Assembly: GCA_009760885.1 (NCBI GenBank)
Contig: CM019692.1
Location: forward strand, 50,889,930 to 50,953,929
Source of the DNA: Achatina immaculata
Taxonomy: Eukaryota; Mollusca; Gastropoda; Stylommatophora; Achatinidae
DNA length: 64,000 nucleotides
Direction of reading: 5' to 3'
Positions 1-11,075 of the stretch are shown piece by piece; within the stretch, counting starts at the first letter, position 1; each line of letters begins with the position of its first letter. Made by a program: the position numbers and the translations under genes. Below the pieces are notes generated by a model. That model ran no database searches. It was not told the origin of the DNA and saw nothing but the letters and a program-made list of their open reading frames with translations.

Positions 1-310
1 CAAATGGAGTGCTTGTGACCAGCCTCTATTCCTTTGTCCCTATAAAACGCTCAATTTCTATAATATTGTTAAGATGTTCTAAATGATACTGTCTTATAAT
101 ACTGCTTGTAATACTGGGATGATTGTGATTGTCAGATGTGAAGCACACCTGCTGATTTAACAACCCCGCTGTGGATATCTCTTCCTTTTGATGCACTGTT
201 TCGTTGGAATATCCATTTTTTTTTTCTGTGGCTGTTTTAATGTTACAGTTCTTAAGCATGTTCACGCTGCACTGTTAATCATCTGTCATAGTTTATGACT
301 CGCCTAGACC
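1..310 (-). mobile_element. hAT-like element remnant in the last visible intron
   Basis: About 65 bases at 157-225 match 28340-28410 at roughly 90% by eye. The second site lies inside the hAT-like element at 28058-28777, so this is probably a diverged piece of the same family. It lies downstream of the last visible coding exon. No terminal repeats are visible because the window edge cuts it. An open frame of 79 codons on the minus strand shows no recognised domain. Confidence 0.4.
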
Positions 311-454
311 GTCACAAGGAAATGTTTAATATGCTGTAGTATATAACTGCTCATTTAATAATGTCATGGCTGATTTTCTCAGATCTGATGGGTTTCCAGA
401 TCTGGTTGTGAACTATACGAAGATTATCTGAGATCTGTTCCCTCTAAAACTCAC

Positions 455-631
455 TTGAATGCACTGAACATCTGGTGCCTTGAGGTCATAGACCACATGT
501 ATGTTGCATATGGTCACTATTCTGCTAGTCTTCTTGCACTGCAGCTCTGTCAAAAGTATAACATCTGCCCTGTCAAGGTGTTTCTTTGCTGCCCTGCTGA
601 TCTCCTCATTCATGCCACTGTCATCCACCTC
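455..631 (-). CDS. Coding exon 10 (last visible) of the EEP-nuclease gene
   Basis: This exon encodes 59 residues, about 821-879 of the predicted protein, and begins and ends in phase 0. The acceptor reads tatcatcag and the donor CAA/gtgagt. The peptide contains ADVILLTELQC and later APDVQCIQ. In the CCR4/Angel/nocturnin EEP families this is the mid-domain part, where a strand run ending in a conserved NIH-type motif is followed by the 'pDvQ' segment; here NIHVVYDLKAPDVQ fits. It continues the frame of coding exon 9 exactly. The remaining half of the domain, with the catalytic aspartate and histidine motifs expected for EEP enzymes, should lie left of base 1. The first 454 bases of the window contain no further exon that I can recognise. 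Confidence 0.85.
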
Positions 632-867
632 CTGATGATAAACCAAACATAAAGATAATTTTAAACAAAAACAAAAACCCCACAAAATAGCAAGAAATAT
701 AAAAGACATGAAAGAAGATAAATAAACAGAAATAACACAATGTTAAATGAACACAAAGAATGCAAGAAACACATTACAGAACTGAAAGGCCACACAGAAA
801 GTAAATGAAATATTGGAGAGTTGAAAGACCTAGGAGAAAATGACTGAAATAAAGAGTTGAAAACACA

Positions 868-1368
868 CAGAGGAAGTAACACATTTGGACCTGAAATAGA
901 AAAAGATAAATCAACATAAATGTAATTAACACTGTTGAACAAACACAGAGGAAACTACATTGGAGTATTTAGACCTGAAACAGAAAGAAAGTAACTCAAC
1001 ATAAATGTAATCAACATTGTTCAACAAACACAGAGGAAGTTACATACAAGTATTTAGACCTGAAACAGAAAAAAGATAAATCAACATAAATGCAACTAAC
1101 ACTGTTGAACAAACACAGAGGAAGTAACAGATTTAGATCTGAAACAGAAAAAAGATAAATCAACATAAATGCAACTAACACTGTTGAACAAGCACAGAGG
1201 AAGTAACAGATTTAGATCTGAAACAGAAAAAAGATAAATCAACATAAATGTAACTAACACTGTTGAACAAGCACAGAGGAAGTAACAGATTTAGATCTGA
1301 AACAGAAAAAAAAAAGATAAATCAAAACAAACGTAATTAATCTGTTGAACAAACACAGAGGAAGTAAC
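868..1368. repeat. Tandem repeat, unit about 77-82 bp, about 6 copies
   Basis: Each unit contains acacagaggaagtaac followed by a 'ctgaaacagaaaaaagataaatc'-like A-rich stretch and 'ctgttgaacaa'. The copies nearest 1100-1340 are almost identical; those near 870-1030 are more diverged. The array lies in the intron between coding exons 9 and 10 and stops just before the exon 9 donor. The adjoining bases 640-867 are A-rich and hold nothing I recognise. Confidence 0.85.
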
Positions 1369-1378
1369 AAAGACTCAC

Positions 1379-1511
1379 CTTGAAAGCCAAATCTCTCAGT
1401 GATGCAGACTGATGTGATACAACATCAAACCGTGACGTCCTCACAAAGGTAGCCTCTCCTTCATCCCAGTAATCCTTTGTTCTTTTCATAAAATGGCCAT
1501 CAAATCCACGA
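1379..1511 (-). CDS. Coding exon 9 of the EEP-nuclease gene
   Basis: The exon is 133 bp: one base completing a serine codon (AG|T) from exon 8, then 44 codons ending in phase 0. The acceptor is cttgcag and the donor TTTCAAG/gtgagt. The peptide (residues 776-820) begins RGFDGHFMKRTKDYWDEGEA and continues with FVRTSRFDVV. In EEP nucleases of the CCR4/Angel type, a 'G-Y/F-x-G ... K ... D-GxAxFxRTSRF' segment follows the catalytic glutamate strand, and this matches it well. Frame, phase and family order all agree with exons 8 and 10, so the assignment is firm although no homology search was possible. Confidence 0.9.
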
Positions 1512-1672
1512 CTGCAAGCAGAAGGAAAATATAAAGTAACAAGCTAAACTGTTGTATTAGGTATTAATCTGATCCTTCTTGTCTGAATTATACTTTAACT
1601 CACAGAATCAGGAAAAAAGATGGCACAGAGGCATAACTCTTGTCAAAAATTAATGATACGATGAAAAAAAAA

Positions 1673-1800
1673 GGCAAAGGTAACCCTGTCATGCCTTAGA
1701 GGTACACAGGGATATGGTGTTAATGCTTATATTTTCTGTGACGTGTTGGCACACTAGAAGATGATGTCAGCATGATGCCTGGCTGCTTTTCCTTGCCAAC
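1673..1800 (+). repeat. SINE-like dispersed repeat, family A, copy 1
   Basis: The stretch reading ggtaaccctgtcatgcctt, then 'gatatggtgttaatgc' and 'cacactagaagatgatgtcagc', recurs at 4405-4560 (plus), 45722-45785 (minus) and 55768-55955 (plus). Shared blocks with divergent intervening bases are typical of an old SINE. The copy ends where the 34-bp satellite begins. Confidence 0.65.
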
Positions 1801-1804
1801 TTCA

Positions 1805-3135
1805 CTCACAACTTGACTCTGATGAGACTTGCCATGCCACATGGGCACTTGACTGATGAGACTTGCCATGCCACATGGCACTTGACTGATGAGACTTGCC
1901 ATGCCACATGGGCACTTGACTGATGAGACTTGCCATGCCACATGGCACTTGACTGATGAGACTTGCCATGCCACATGGCACTTGACTGATGAGACTTGCC
2001 ATGCCACATGGCACTTGACTGATGAGACTTGCCATGCCACATGGCACTTGACTGATGAGACTTGCCATGCCACATGGGCACTTGACTGATGAGACTTGCC
2101 ATGCCACATGGGCACTTGACTGATGAGACTTGCCATGCCACATGGGCACTTGACTGATGAGACTTGCCATGCCACATGGGCACTTGACTGATGAGACTTG
2201 CCATGCCACATGGGCACTTGACTGATGAGACTTGCCATGCCACATGGGCACTTGACTGATGAGACTTGCCATGCCACATGGGCACTTGACTCTGATGAGA
2301 CTTGCCATGCCACATGGGCACTTGACTGATGAGACTTGCCAAGCCACATGGGCACTTGACTCTGATGAGACTTGCCATGCCACTTGGGCACTTGACTGAT
2401 GAGACTTGCCAAGCCACATGGCACTTGACTGATGAGACTTGCCAAGCCACATGGCACTTGACTGATGAGACTTGCCATGCCATATGGGCACTTGACTGAT
2501 GAGACTTGCCATGCCACATGGGCACTTGACTGATGAGACTTGCCATGCCACATGGGCACTTGACTGATGAGACTTGCCATGCCACATGGGCACTTGACTG
2601 ATGAGACTTGCCATGCCACATGGGCACTTGACTGATGAGACTTGCCATGCCACATGGGCACTTGACTGATGAGACTTGCCATGCCACATGGGCACTTGAC
2701 TCTGATGAGACTTGCCATGCCACATGGGCACTTGACTGATGAGACTTGCCAAGCCACATGGGCACTTGACTCTGATGAGACTTGCCATGCCACTTGGGCA
2801 CTTGACTGATGAGACTTGCCAAGCCACATGGCACTTGACTGATGAGACTTGCCAAGCCACATGGCACTTGACTGATGAGACTTGCCATGCCATATGGGCA
2901 CTTGACTGATGAGACTTGCCAAGCCACATGGCACTTGACTGATGAGACTTGCCAAGCCACATGGCACTTGACTGACGAGACTTGCCAAGCCATTTGGGCA
3001 CTTGACTGACGAGACTTTCCAAGCCAAATTGGCACTTAACTGATGAGACTTTCCAAGCCAAATGGGCATTTGACTCCAATGAGACGTACCAAGTCATATG
3101 GGCACTTGACTCCGATGGGACTTGCTAAACCCTAT
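1805..3135. repeat. 34-bp minisatellite array, about 39 copies
   Basis: The unit contains ACTGATGAGACTTGCC, then atgccacatgggcacttg. Variants have lost one G (33 bp) or gained CT before GATGAG (36 bp). Copies degrade toward both ends, most clearly at 2980-3135. It lies in the 3.6-kb intron between coding exons 8 and 9. All three minus-strand frames stay open for 409-449 codons only because the unit lacks stops in those frames. Confidence 0.97.
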
Positions 3136-3239
3136 GGACACTAGACTGATGAGCCTTGCCATGAACTAAAACACTGCGATATCAGCAGCACATCAATACA
3201 AATGTTATGAACATATTTTTTAAATAGCCATATCACAAT

Positions 3240-3640
3240 GTCCGAAAGCAATTACTGAGGTAAGATGCTGCCGATGGATGGGACATGTGCTCTGAGTGAC
3301 TGACGACTCACTACCAAAAATCAAGACCACTGTCTGCCCTAGCAAGGAAAGGTGCTGAAGTCAGAGGTACCCAGCCAAAAAGCGCATCGCCAAAAATCAA
3401 GGTACCACGCATCACCACCAGTGTGCATACGAAGAAGACTACCAAAAATAGCATTAAGATGGACATCACAGGGGAAAAGAAGTAAGGGTAGACCAAAGGA
3501 GACATAGAGAAGAACAACAGAGAGGATGCTTAGCAACACAGGGCTCACTCGGGCAAGAGTGGGGAAAAAAGGCAACGGACAGGTGTTTGTGGAAAACCTT
3601 TGTGGAAGCCCCATGTGCCTTGGGTGCTTAAGGTTCAGAC
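3240..3640 (+). mobile_element. LINE C 3' end, 5'-truncated
   Basis: This stretch matches 31320-31570, the C-terminus and 3' end of the LINE C copy at 30345-31590. Shared blocks include gggacatgtgctc(t/c)gagtgact, 'agtaagggtagaccaaa' and the terminal 'cttaaggttcagaca'. Frames are broken, so it is a dead copy. Confidence 0.8.
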
Positions 3641-4100
3641 AGAGTGAGAGATATCACAATGTTATGCAACTTAAGTTCTCATGATACAAACAATGAAATA
3701 TGTTTGTACTGCATACACCAACAATGTGGCAGCAAAGGTGACTATGCTGGTGTGTCTGCACAGCTATTAAGACCAGTAAACCAGAATTGGTCAAGACACT
3801 GTCATACTTCTCCGCTGGTGCGCCTTGCTGAGCTGACAGGGGGAATGCGCTCACTGTGGTCAATATGGTGGTGGAGTCAGATAAGAAGCTTGTTTTGTAG
3901 CCACTATAACCCACTCCCATTTCAATACAAATTTTCGGATTTGGCTGCTAAAAACATCTTGCACACAATTTCAGGCAAATTCAATGCAAATGATCAACCC
4001 ATCTGCAAAAATCTGGTCCTTAAATCTATGCTATAACATCAAGTTTGCAGCAATCAGAGTAATGTGGTAAGGTAGAACTGAACCATGAACTGCCTCAGGA
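3640..4100. other. Intronic stretch, possibly an old repeat
   Basis: No gene is visible. The phrase gtggtggagtcagataag and the 'ggctgctaaaaa' block faintly resemble repeat family R at 42755-43075, but the match is too weak to assign. Confidence 0.3.
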
Positions 4101-4103
4101 AGT

Positions 4104-4355
4104 TTGTTTCATATATTACAAATGTCTTCTAATTTGTTTCATATATTACAAATGTCTTCTAATTTGTTTCATATACTACAACTGTCTTCTAATTTGTTTC
4201 ATATATTACAAATGTCTTCTAATTTGTTTCATATATTACAAATGTCTTCTAATTTGTTTCATATATTACAAATGTCTTCTAATTTGTTTCATATACTACA
4301 ACTGTCTTCTAATTTGTTTCATATATTACAACTGTCTTCTAATTTGTTTCATAAC
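4104..4355. repeat. 30-bp tandem repeat, about 8.5 copies
   Basis: The unit is ttcatatattacaaatgtct plus tctaatttgt. Two variants alternate (ttacaaatg and ctacaactg). Because 30 is a multiple of three, one plus-strand frame stays open; it is not a gene. Confidence 0.95.
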
Positions 4356-4404
4356 AAATATCTTCTAACAACAATGCAAACTTATCTAAAAAAAAAAAAA
4401 AAAA

Positions 4405-4560
4405 GGGTAAAGGTAATCCTGTTATGCTTTTGATGCACGTAGGGTTATGGTGTTAGTGCCCATATTTTCCTTGACCTGTCAGCACACTAGAGGGTGATAT
4501 GGTCAGTATCACGTGGTTGCCCTTCCTTCCACAACTCCAGAAGTTACCGAAATGCAGTTC
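4405..4560 (+). repeat. SINE-like dispersed repeat, family A, copy 2
   Basis: It follows an A run and reads aaaggtaatcctgttatgc, then 'gttatggtgttagtgcccatattttccttgacc' in blocks shared with 1673-1800 and 55768-55955. Bases 4560-5150 after it hold nothing I recognise. Confidence 0.7.
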
Positions 4561-5156
4561 AAAATTCTCTCTGAACACATCATGAAATTTCAAGACGGGG
4601 GGAAAAAAAATCTGGAACAAACCTAAAATGGCTAGGTCTGAGTAGAAAAGTCTGCATATTTTACTCCATATTGTGCCCTCAAAGAACAAACTAAAAACCA
4701 CCTCCAACTTGCCAGTTCATCTCTTAGGTTACATTTATGTGACTAAAAACATGCTTAAAAAAAAAAAAAGTCATGTAGATAGTTCATGCATTTCTCAAGG
4801 TAAAGTGAGTAGAACCTAACTCACTGTTTAGATTTTTCAGGGTACTGAAAAAGGAAGTGATAAATAACATGAACACTTCACTGCATGTAAATGATCTAAA
4901 CAATATCAACTACATAATACAGCTAAAAATCCCAGTTTCTATGCCATTAAAGGTATACTGGGGATATGATGTGAGGCTTGTATGTCCAAGACCACTGGCA
5001 CATGAAAATGCGATGTGGTCTGTATTATACCCACCCACTTTACCTTCCAAGATTTCTCCAGTACCCATTTTTTTTTAGACTGGGTGGACTCTGGGGGCCA
5101 TTTTACCCACATGGTACACAACAATTAAATCAGTTGCACGAGGTAAACGATCTAAC

Positions 5157-5312
5157 CTTTTCATGGCTGGCAGCAATGTATGGATGTAGTAGGTGGGGTT
5201 GACTTCCTGCAGGCAAATGATGTCTCCATCTAGATAGTCCAACTCCTTCAGCATCAACTCATGCCTGTACACCTGCTCCAGAAACTGGGATTGTGTATAG
5301 GAGTAGTCACTC
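5157..5312 (-). CDS. Coding exon 8 of the EEP-nuclease gene, with the catalytic glutamate
   Basis: The exon is 156 bp: one base completing an arginine codon, 51 codons, and two bases of the next serine codon. The acceptor is atttgccag and the donor AAAAG/gttaga. The peptide (residues 725-775) contains YRHELMLKELDYLDGDIICL followed by QEVNPTYY. In EEP enzymes the glutamate of the LQEV motif binds the catalytic divalent metal, and the preceding 'R-x-x-L-L-x-E-L' helix is also typical. The motif is intact here. The wording resembles CCR4/Angel/PDE12 members more than APE-type or retrotransposon nucleases, where the corresponding motif is usually LQET. Confidence 0.92.
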
Positions 5313-5403
5313 CTGGCAAATCCAGAACATACAATGAATTACTATGGTCTTATGTCAAACTGACAATACTAATCAGAAAATAAGAGAATACTATGGAGAA
5401 ATA

Positions 5404-5870
5404 CACATTCATCATTATCACCACCAGGTGCCGTGCCGACTGGCACTGACCATTATGCTTCTCCAGAGTACCCGATCCTTCATGCAGGCCATCAGCTCAG
5501 TTGGTGATCTCCTCTCACACCATCCTATCAGACTGTCCAGTATAATTTTTCTTGGTCTTCCCTTGGCTCTTCTTCCTTCTATTTTTCCTGTTGTTACAAT
5601 TAGTTTCAATGCCCCCTCTTCTCATTGCATGTCCTTATCTCTCTCATATTTTACTAACAAGATTTTTTTTTGTCTCTCTCACTCTTCTCATATATTTTTT
5701 GTTAGTTATTTTGAGGTCCAAGGGGATTCGTAACATTCTTCTAATAAACCACATTTCTACTGCTTCCAATGATTTTTTGGGCAGACCTGCCTACTGTCTA
5801 TGATTCACTTCCATATAATAAGACAGGTTCAATATAGCATTTTAGGACTCATTTTCTAACATTCACTGAC
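5404..5870 (-). mobile_element. LINE B 3' fragment, minus strand
   Basis: The stretch is the reverse complement of 10080-10555 with scattered differences. It begins with the ATC-rich 3' tail (catcattatcaccacc) and ends near 'cattcactgacgaccag', where the element is 5'-truncated. On the minus strand it encodes a broken version of the C-terminus of LINE B, including GRPRKIILDSL. Confidence 0.9.
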
Positions 5871-6200
5871 GACCAGCAATACACACTGCTGATTTATAAA
5901 ACTACAGGCAGCCAAAGCCAGATTTCTAGAACTAAAGACAGTCTCTGTCAAAGTTTTTATCTAGTCTTTTCAGTGTCTTTGATGCTTATCGTTCTGATAA
6001 TGCTGTACCATCAGAATCTTTAAAAAAAAGTTGTTTTTGTTTTTTTTTAAAATCAGCTTACAGTAAAGGATGTATTTGTCCTAATTAAAAACTTCCACAT
6101 AAGGCATAAAATAACAATACACATACAATAATTAAATGAAATAATATGAGCAGCCTTAAGAAAAAAAAAAAGATGACAACGATTAACAGATCTGGAGAGC
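5870..6200. other. AT-rich intron sequence
   Basis: No gene, terminal repeat or repeat family is recognised here; several A and T runs are present. Confidence 0.4.
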
Positions 6201-6202
6201 TG

Positions 6203-6570
6203 AACACTGAGAATTAGATCTCCAAGATGCTATACTAAGTTTGTTTGGATGATCATCTGGAACTGAGAATTAGATCTCCAAGATGCTATACTAAGTTTGT
6301 TTGGATGATCATCTGAAACTGAGAATTAGATCTCCAAGACACTATACTAAGTTTGTTTGGATGATCATCTGAAACTGAGAATTAGATCTCCAAGACGCTA
6401 TACTAAGTTTGGATGGATGATCATCTGAAACCGAGAATTAGATCTCCAAGATGCTATACCAAGTTTGGATGATCATCTGGAACTGAAAATTAGATCTCCA
6501 AGATGCTATACTAAGTTTGTTTGGATGATCATCTGGAACTGAAAATTAGATCTCCAAGATGCTATACGTT
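6203..6570. repeat. Tandem repeat, unit about 50-57 bp, about 6 copies
   Basis: The unit contains gagaattagatctccaag, then 'gctatactaagtttgtttggatgatcatctg'. The last copy runs directly into the LINE G coding remnant (RHSQ..KNCLLPKPR), so the array grew next to, or inside, that LINE copy. Confidence 0.93.
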
Positions 6571-6785
6571 TATGTATAACATTAGACATAGCCAGCTTTT
6601 AAAAAACTGTCTTCTTCCTAAACCCAGGATTGATCTGTACAAGAAAAGGCTTGCATACTCTGCAGCACAGCTCTGGAACACCGTACCCTACCACTTAAAA
6701 TCCATTAGTAATGCTTCATTCTTTAACTCAAACCTGTTTCATTACTTACTTGCTTGTAATTATATGCCTCCATAGAATAACAATG
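6571..6785 (+). mobile_element. LINE G copy 1, part 1 of 3
   Basis: The C-terminal part of a CR1/L2-like LINE protein is readable: KNCLLPKPRIDLYKKRLAYS, AAQLWNTVPYHLKS, then HYLLACNYMPP and a stop. The same end is at 36330-36515. The copy is interrupted here by LINE A and resumes at about 9382. The CR1/L2 label is inference from the C-terminal style and the short tandem 3' tail. Confidence 0.75.
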
Positions 6786-6789
6786 ACAA

Positions 6790-9381
6790 CAATACAGTGT
6801 TATGCACCCACGAACGATGCAGATGATGAGGTGAAAGACTATTTCTATCACCAATTACAACAAAGTCCCTAAACATGACATCCTAATTGCTATGGGGGAC
6901 TTCAACGCTAAGGTAGGGAAAGATAACACCGACATTGAAAATGTAATGGGAAAGAAAGAATTGACATGGTTAATCAAAACACAGAAAGATTAATTGAAAT
7001 ATGTCTAACAGAGGGCATGGTCATTGGAGGCACAATATTTCCACACAAAGAGATACAATGTGGATATCTCCAGGTGATAGACTAGAAACCAGATAGATCA
7101 TATTTGTATTAGAAAGCAATACAGAATATCTCTGATAGATGTAAGGGCATATAGGGGTGCAGATATCAACAGTGATCACGACCTATGTATAGGGAAATTA
7201 AATCTAAAACTGAAAAGCCAACTCAAGAAATCAATAAACATAAAGCCACAGCCTACAAGAAGAGAATAATAACAGTAATTTCAATCAGGAACTTGCCAAT
7301 CATTTCACAACACCCAGTGAAGTAGAGGAGATAGGTATAGATGAATTATGGAATTCTTACAGCACAGCCATAATCACAGCAGCAAAACCAAGTGCTGGAC
7401 TGAAAAAACCAAATAGAAAAGCATGGATATAAAAAAAAAACACATGGAAGTACACACATAAAGGATGAGCAGCCACATCAGACATGTTGAATGTAAAAAC
7501 AGATCTTGGAAAAGATTTGGTGAAAGCAATATACAAAGAACTAGACAAGAAAGTAAAAAGTTCAGCTAGAAGGGATAAAAGAGAATACATAGACAATCTG
7601 GTGAAAGAGGCAGAAAAAGCAGCAAAAACAGGAGACACCAAAACTTTATATAACATACAACAGAGGCTAACAGGTACTAATACATCTAAAGAAAGACCAA
7701 TCCTTAGCAAAACTAGAACCATATTAACATCAAGTAAAGACATAAAAGCAAAAGATAGGCTGAACACTTCCAAGAAATACTTAATCAACCACACCCAAAA
7801 GAATTGTTAAACCTTGAAACCAACTTACCAGCCCCACAACTAAATTTCAACCTAGATGAAATTACACTGAATGAAATTGAAACAGCAGTGAATTTAATGG
7901 CTAACAACAAAGCTGCAGGTGAAAATGAAATAACACCCAAAATGTTCAAAGCTATCAATAGTGACAACATGAGACAACTACAGAGAATGTTTAACATGAT
8001 CTGGAAAGAAGAAAAAGGTCCCTTTTAAATGGAAAAAAGGAACTGTTAAAATATTTTAAAAAGGCAACATTAGTAACTGTAACAACTGGAGAGCAGTAAC
8101 CTTAATATCAGTTGTGTCAAAAGTATTTTGCAAGGTCATTTTAAATAGACTTAAAGATATAGTGGATACCGCAATGAGAGAAGAACAAGCAGGATTTTGA
8201 AAGGGGAGAAGCTGTCTCGACCAGATCTTTACTCTAAGAATAATACTCAAAGAACATATTGAAAAACAGAAACCATTAATACTGAACTTCACAGACTTTA
8301 AAAAAGCATCTGATAGCATACACAGAGATTCATTGTGGAGAATTTTAAGTCTATATGGAATACCATCTAAAACTGTCAACATCTTTATGGACTTCTACAA
8401 TGGATATGTTTGTGCAGTCAAAACAGAAGAAAGGATGAGTGAATGGTTCCAGATTGAAACAGGTGTGAAACAAGGATGTATACTGTTCCCTTTGCTTTTT
8501 GGAATTACAATAGATTTCATAATGAAAAATTGCAGCACAGGTAACACAGGTACTGACTGGGTACATGGGACCCAGCTAGAAGATCTTGATTTTGCTGATG
8601 ACATAACTCTTATCAGTAACAATGTGAATTCCATGCAAGAAAAAAACAGATAGTCTGTCTTCACTGGCTAGCAAAATAGGACTTGAAATTAACAAGTACA
8701 AAACAAAAATAATGGAACTTCTCATTAATCAAAATGGAAAAATACACATAAAAGGGACAGATATTGAAGAAGTCAATCAATTTGCATATCTAGACAGCTA
8801 CATAGACCAGGATGGTAACACCAGAAAGGAAGTTAGAATTATAATTGTAAAAGCAGCACCAATCTTCAAGAATCTTGAAAACATATGGCATTCAAAAGTT
8901 ATAAGCACAAAATCCAAGTTAAGACTATTCAATTCAAATGTAGTAGCCACCCTCATTTATGCATGCAAAAGCTGGAAAACAACTAAAGAAATAGACAACA
9001 AATTAGACTCTTTTGAAAACAAATGCCTTAGGAAAATACTCAGCATCAAGTGGAACGAATTCAAGAACAATGCAGAGATAAGACAGATGACTGAACAACA
9101 ACCAGTCTCATGGGTGATCAGGAAAAGGAGATGGACATATGTTGGTTACATGATGAGAAGAAAGTCAGATAATCCCAAAACAAGCTATAAAGTGGAACAC
9201 AACAGTCCAAAGAAAAAGAAGCAGACCGCATGAAACTCTGAAAAGGACATTGTTAAGAGAGGCCAAATAAATAGGCATAATATCCCCTGTGAGGTTGAAA
9301 GGCCTACCGAGGACAGGAAAAATTGGTGAACTACCATGCAAGCCCTGTGTGATGTTTAACGGCACGGGAAGGATATAAGAT
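6790..9381 (+). pseudogene. LINE A, 5'-truncated non-LTR retrotransposon
   Basis: The element begins inside its endonuclease (QCYAPTNDADDEV, then MGDFNAKVGKDNT at about 6890) and reads into a reverse transcriptase. RT landmarks are NNKAAGENEITPKMFKA (7905-7955), LNFTDFKKASDSIHR (8280-8325), an SGVRQGC-like TGVKQGCILFPLLF (8460-8505) and the catalytic box LDFADDITLIS (8578-8612). The C-terminal region ends near 9233. Frameshifts and stops around 7260, 7430, 7810, 8030, 8200 and 8653 make it a pseudogene. The 3' end is ggaaggatataagatataa near 9381. Partial copies lie at 13268-13960 (minus) and 20278-20352. It is inserted in LINE G. The clade is not assigned. Confidence 0.88.
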
Positions 9382-9691
9382 ATAAAAACCAGCATTCTCT
9401 CAACCCATGACTCGCCAGCCATCAAATACTAAAATGACATAGTTCAAAAAGCAACTTTTAGACGTATTGTTAGAAATTATTTTAATGTTTGTTAAAAAAC
9501 ATACGTTAGAAGATCTGTACTGACAATGTATTTTTGTTTATGTATATGTCTGTATGCACACGTGTATGAGTGTGTGAGTGCTATTTTATTAGGTAAATTA
9601 CTTCTCCTTTACTTTGAATGTAATAGTTTCATCTTACACTCTTTTGATATGTTTTTTTTTCCCTAATGTAATTTGCAAACTTGTAATAAAT
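9382..9691 (+). mobile_element. LINE G copy 1, part 2 of 3 (3' UTR)
   Basis: The stretch from tctctcaacccatgactc to 'cttgtaataaat' aligns along its length with 36528-36757, where the same 3' UTR is uninterrupted. It shows that LINE A was inserted upstream and LINE B downstream. Confidence 0.85.
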
Positions 9692-10559
9692 TCTCTGTAT
9701 AGCGAGAATATTCTAAGAACAATCATCACAGAACCAGGCATAAAAATTGGAGGATACAATATTAACAACCTTCGGTATGCTGACGACACAGTACCGATAG
9801 CTGAGAACCAACAAGACCTGCAAAATCTCTTGGATAAAGTCGCCAAAGAAAGTGAACAGAAAGGCCTTACTCTGAACATCAAAAAGACAGAGACTATGGT
9901 TATATCTAAGAAACAGAATCCACCAGCATGCAGTATTAAATTAAACGGAACCATTCTAAAGCAGGTGCAGAAATTCAAATACCTTGGAGCAGTAATAACT
10001 TCAGATGGGAAATGCAGAACAGAAATTAGGAACAGAATAGGCCAAGCAAAGACTGCATTTCAGAGAATGAGAAACATATTAACCAACACATCCTTATCAA
10101 TGAATGTTAGAAAACGAGTCCTAAAATGCTATATTGAACCTATCTTGTTATATGGAAGTGAATCATGGACAATAGGCAAGTCTGCACAAAAATCATTGGA
10201 AGCAGCAGAAATGTAGTTTATTAGAAGAATGTTGTGAATCCCCTGGACAGCAAAAATAACTAATGAAGAATGTAGGAGAAGAGCTGGAGAGACAAAAAAC
10301 CTTGTCAAAAAGATAAGAGAGAGACAATGTACTTTCATAGGACATGCAATGAGAAGAGGGGGCATTGAAAATATTATAACAACAGGAAAAATAGAAGGAA
10401 GAAGATCAAGAGGAAGACCAAGAGAAATGATACTGGACAGTCTGACGGGATGGTGTGAGAGGAGATCACCAACTGTGCTGTTGGCCTGCATGAAGGATCA
10501 CGTACTCTGGAGAAGCATAATAGCCAACGCCAGTCGGCACGGCACATGATGATGATGAT
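9692..10559 (+). pseudogene. LINE B, 5'-truncated, with (TGA)n tail
   Basis: The readable frame starts inside the reverse transcriptase: INNLRYADDTVPIAEN contains the catalytic ADD box. Then come KFKYLGAVITSDGKC, YIEPILLYGSESWT and, after a stop at 10214, RRMLxIPWTAKITNEECRRR and GRPREMILDSLTGW. It ends SRHGT plus stop, followed by a TGATGATGATG tail. Flanking nonamers gtaataaat (9683-9691) and gtattaaat (10560-10568) look like a target-site duplication with one mismatch. The YADD box and short tandem tail suggest an RTE- or L1-like group; this is inference. Other copies: 5404-5870, 26050-26915, 29325-29487 and 39848-40390. Confidence 0.9.
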
Positions 10560-10685
10560 GTATTAAATCGAGTGTGTGTGGGAAGAATGAAAGATGGAGT
10601 GATGAAAGACAGAATGTAAGACAGGCCTGCGTGCCCAATTCTTTACCTTTTAAAAATAAAGATTATTCATTCATTCATTACACTA
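10560..10685 (+). mobile_element. LINE G copy 1, part 3 of 3, with (CATT)n tail
   Basis: The sequence gaatgaaagatggagtgatg, then 'acagaatgtaagac' and 'gcccaattcttta', matches 36772-36835 closely and ends in cattcattcatt like the other copy. Bases 10686-11070 after it hold nothing recognised. Confidence 0.88.
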
Positions 10686-11075
10686 AGTTTGGATGATCAC
10701 CTCCCTAACACTGCAAAACTAATTCTTTGCTGCCGATGCCACAGTTCTGGAACAAAGACATTAAGCTGGAAGGGATATGGGTTATAACATCTTGCATTAA
10801 TTGCCATACTGGTCCAATTAAGCAGACTTCTTAGCAGACTCAATGAGGAACATACCTGATCATCTCCCTGTCAGGCTAAAGTGAAGCAACACCAAATATT
10901 ATTAATGTGTGCATACAAGAATGAATAAGATGTGCCCTGACGATGATATAACACAGAACTGCTGACTCAAAGCAAGACAGACATACAAGAGTTTGGTAGT
11001 ACTGAGGAAGGAAACAGATGAGGATTTCTACAGCAAAAAAATTCAGGAAACACAATCAAGGAGTTGTTAACTAAC

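Noticed and set aside
455..652. Plus-strand 65-codon frame over coding exon 10
   Set aside because: It is antisense to an exon with family motifs and matched splice sites.
1720..3097. Long minus-strand frames (409-449 codons) with 'SQVPMWHGKSHQSSAHVAWQ'-like repeats
   Set aside because: They exist in all three frames of a 34-bp satellite with no stops; there is no start context, splice evidence or domain.
1805..3135. CTGATGAG in every satellite unit, as in hammerhead ribozyme cores (hammerheads occur in molluscan tandem repeats)
   Set aside because: The second core element GAAA with the flanking stems is missing from the 34-bp unit, so the catalytic fold cannot form.
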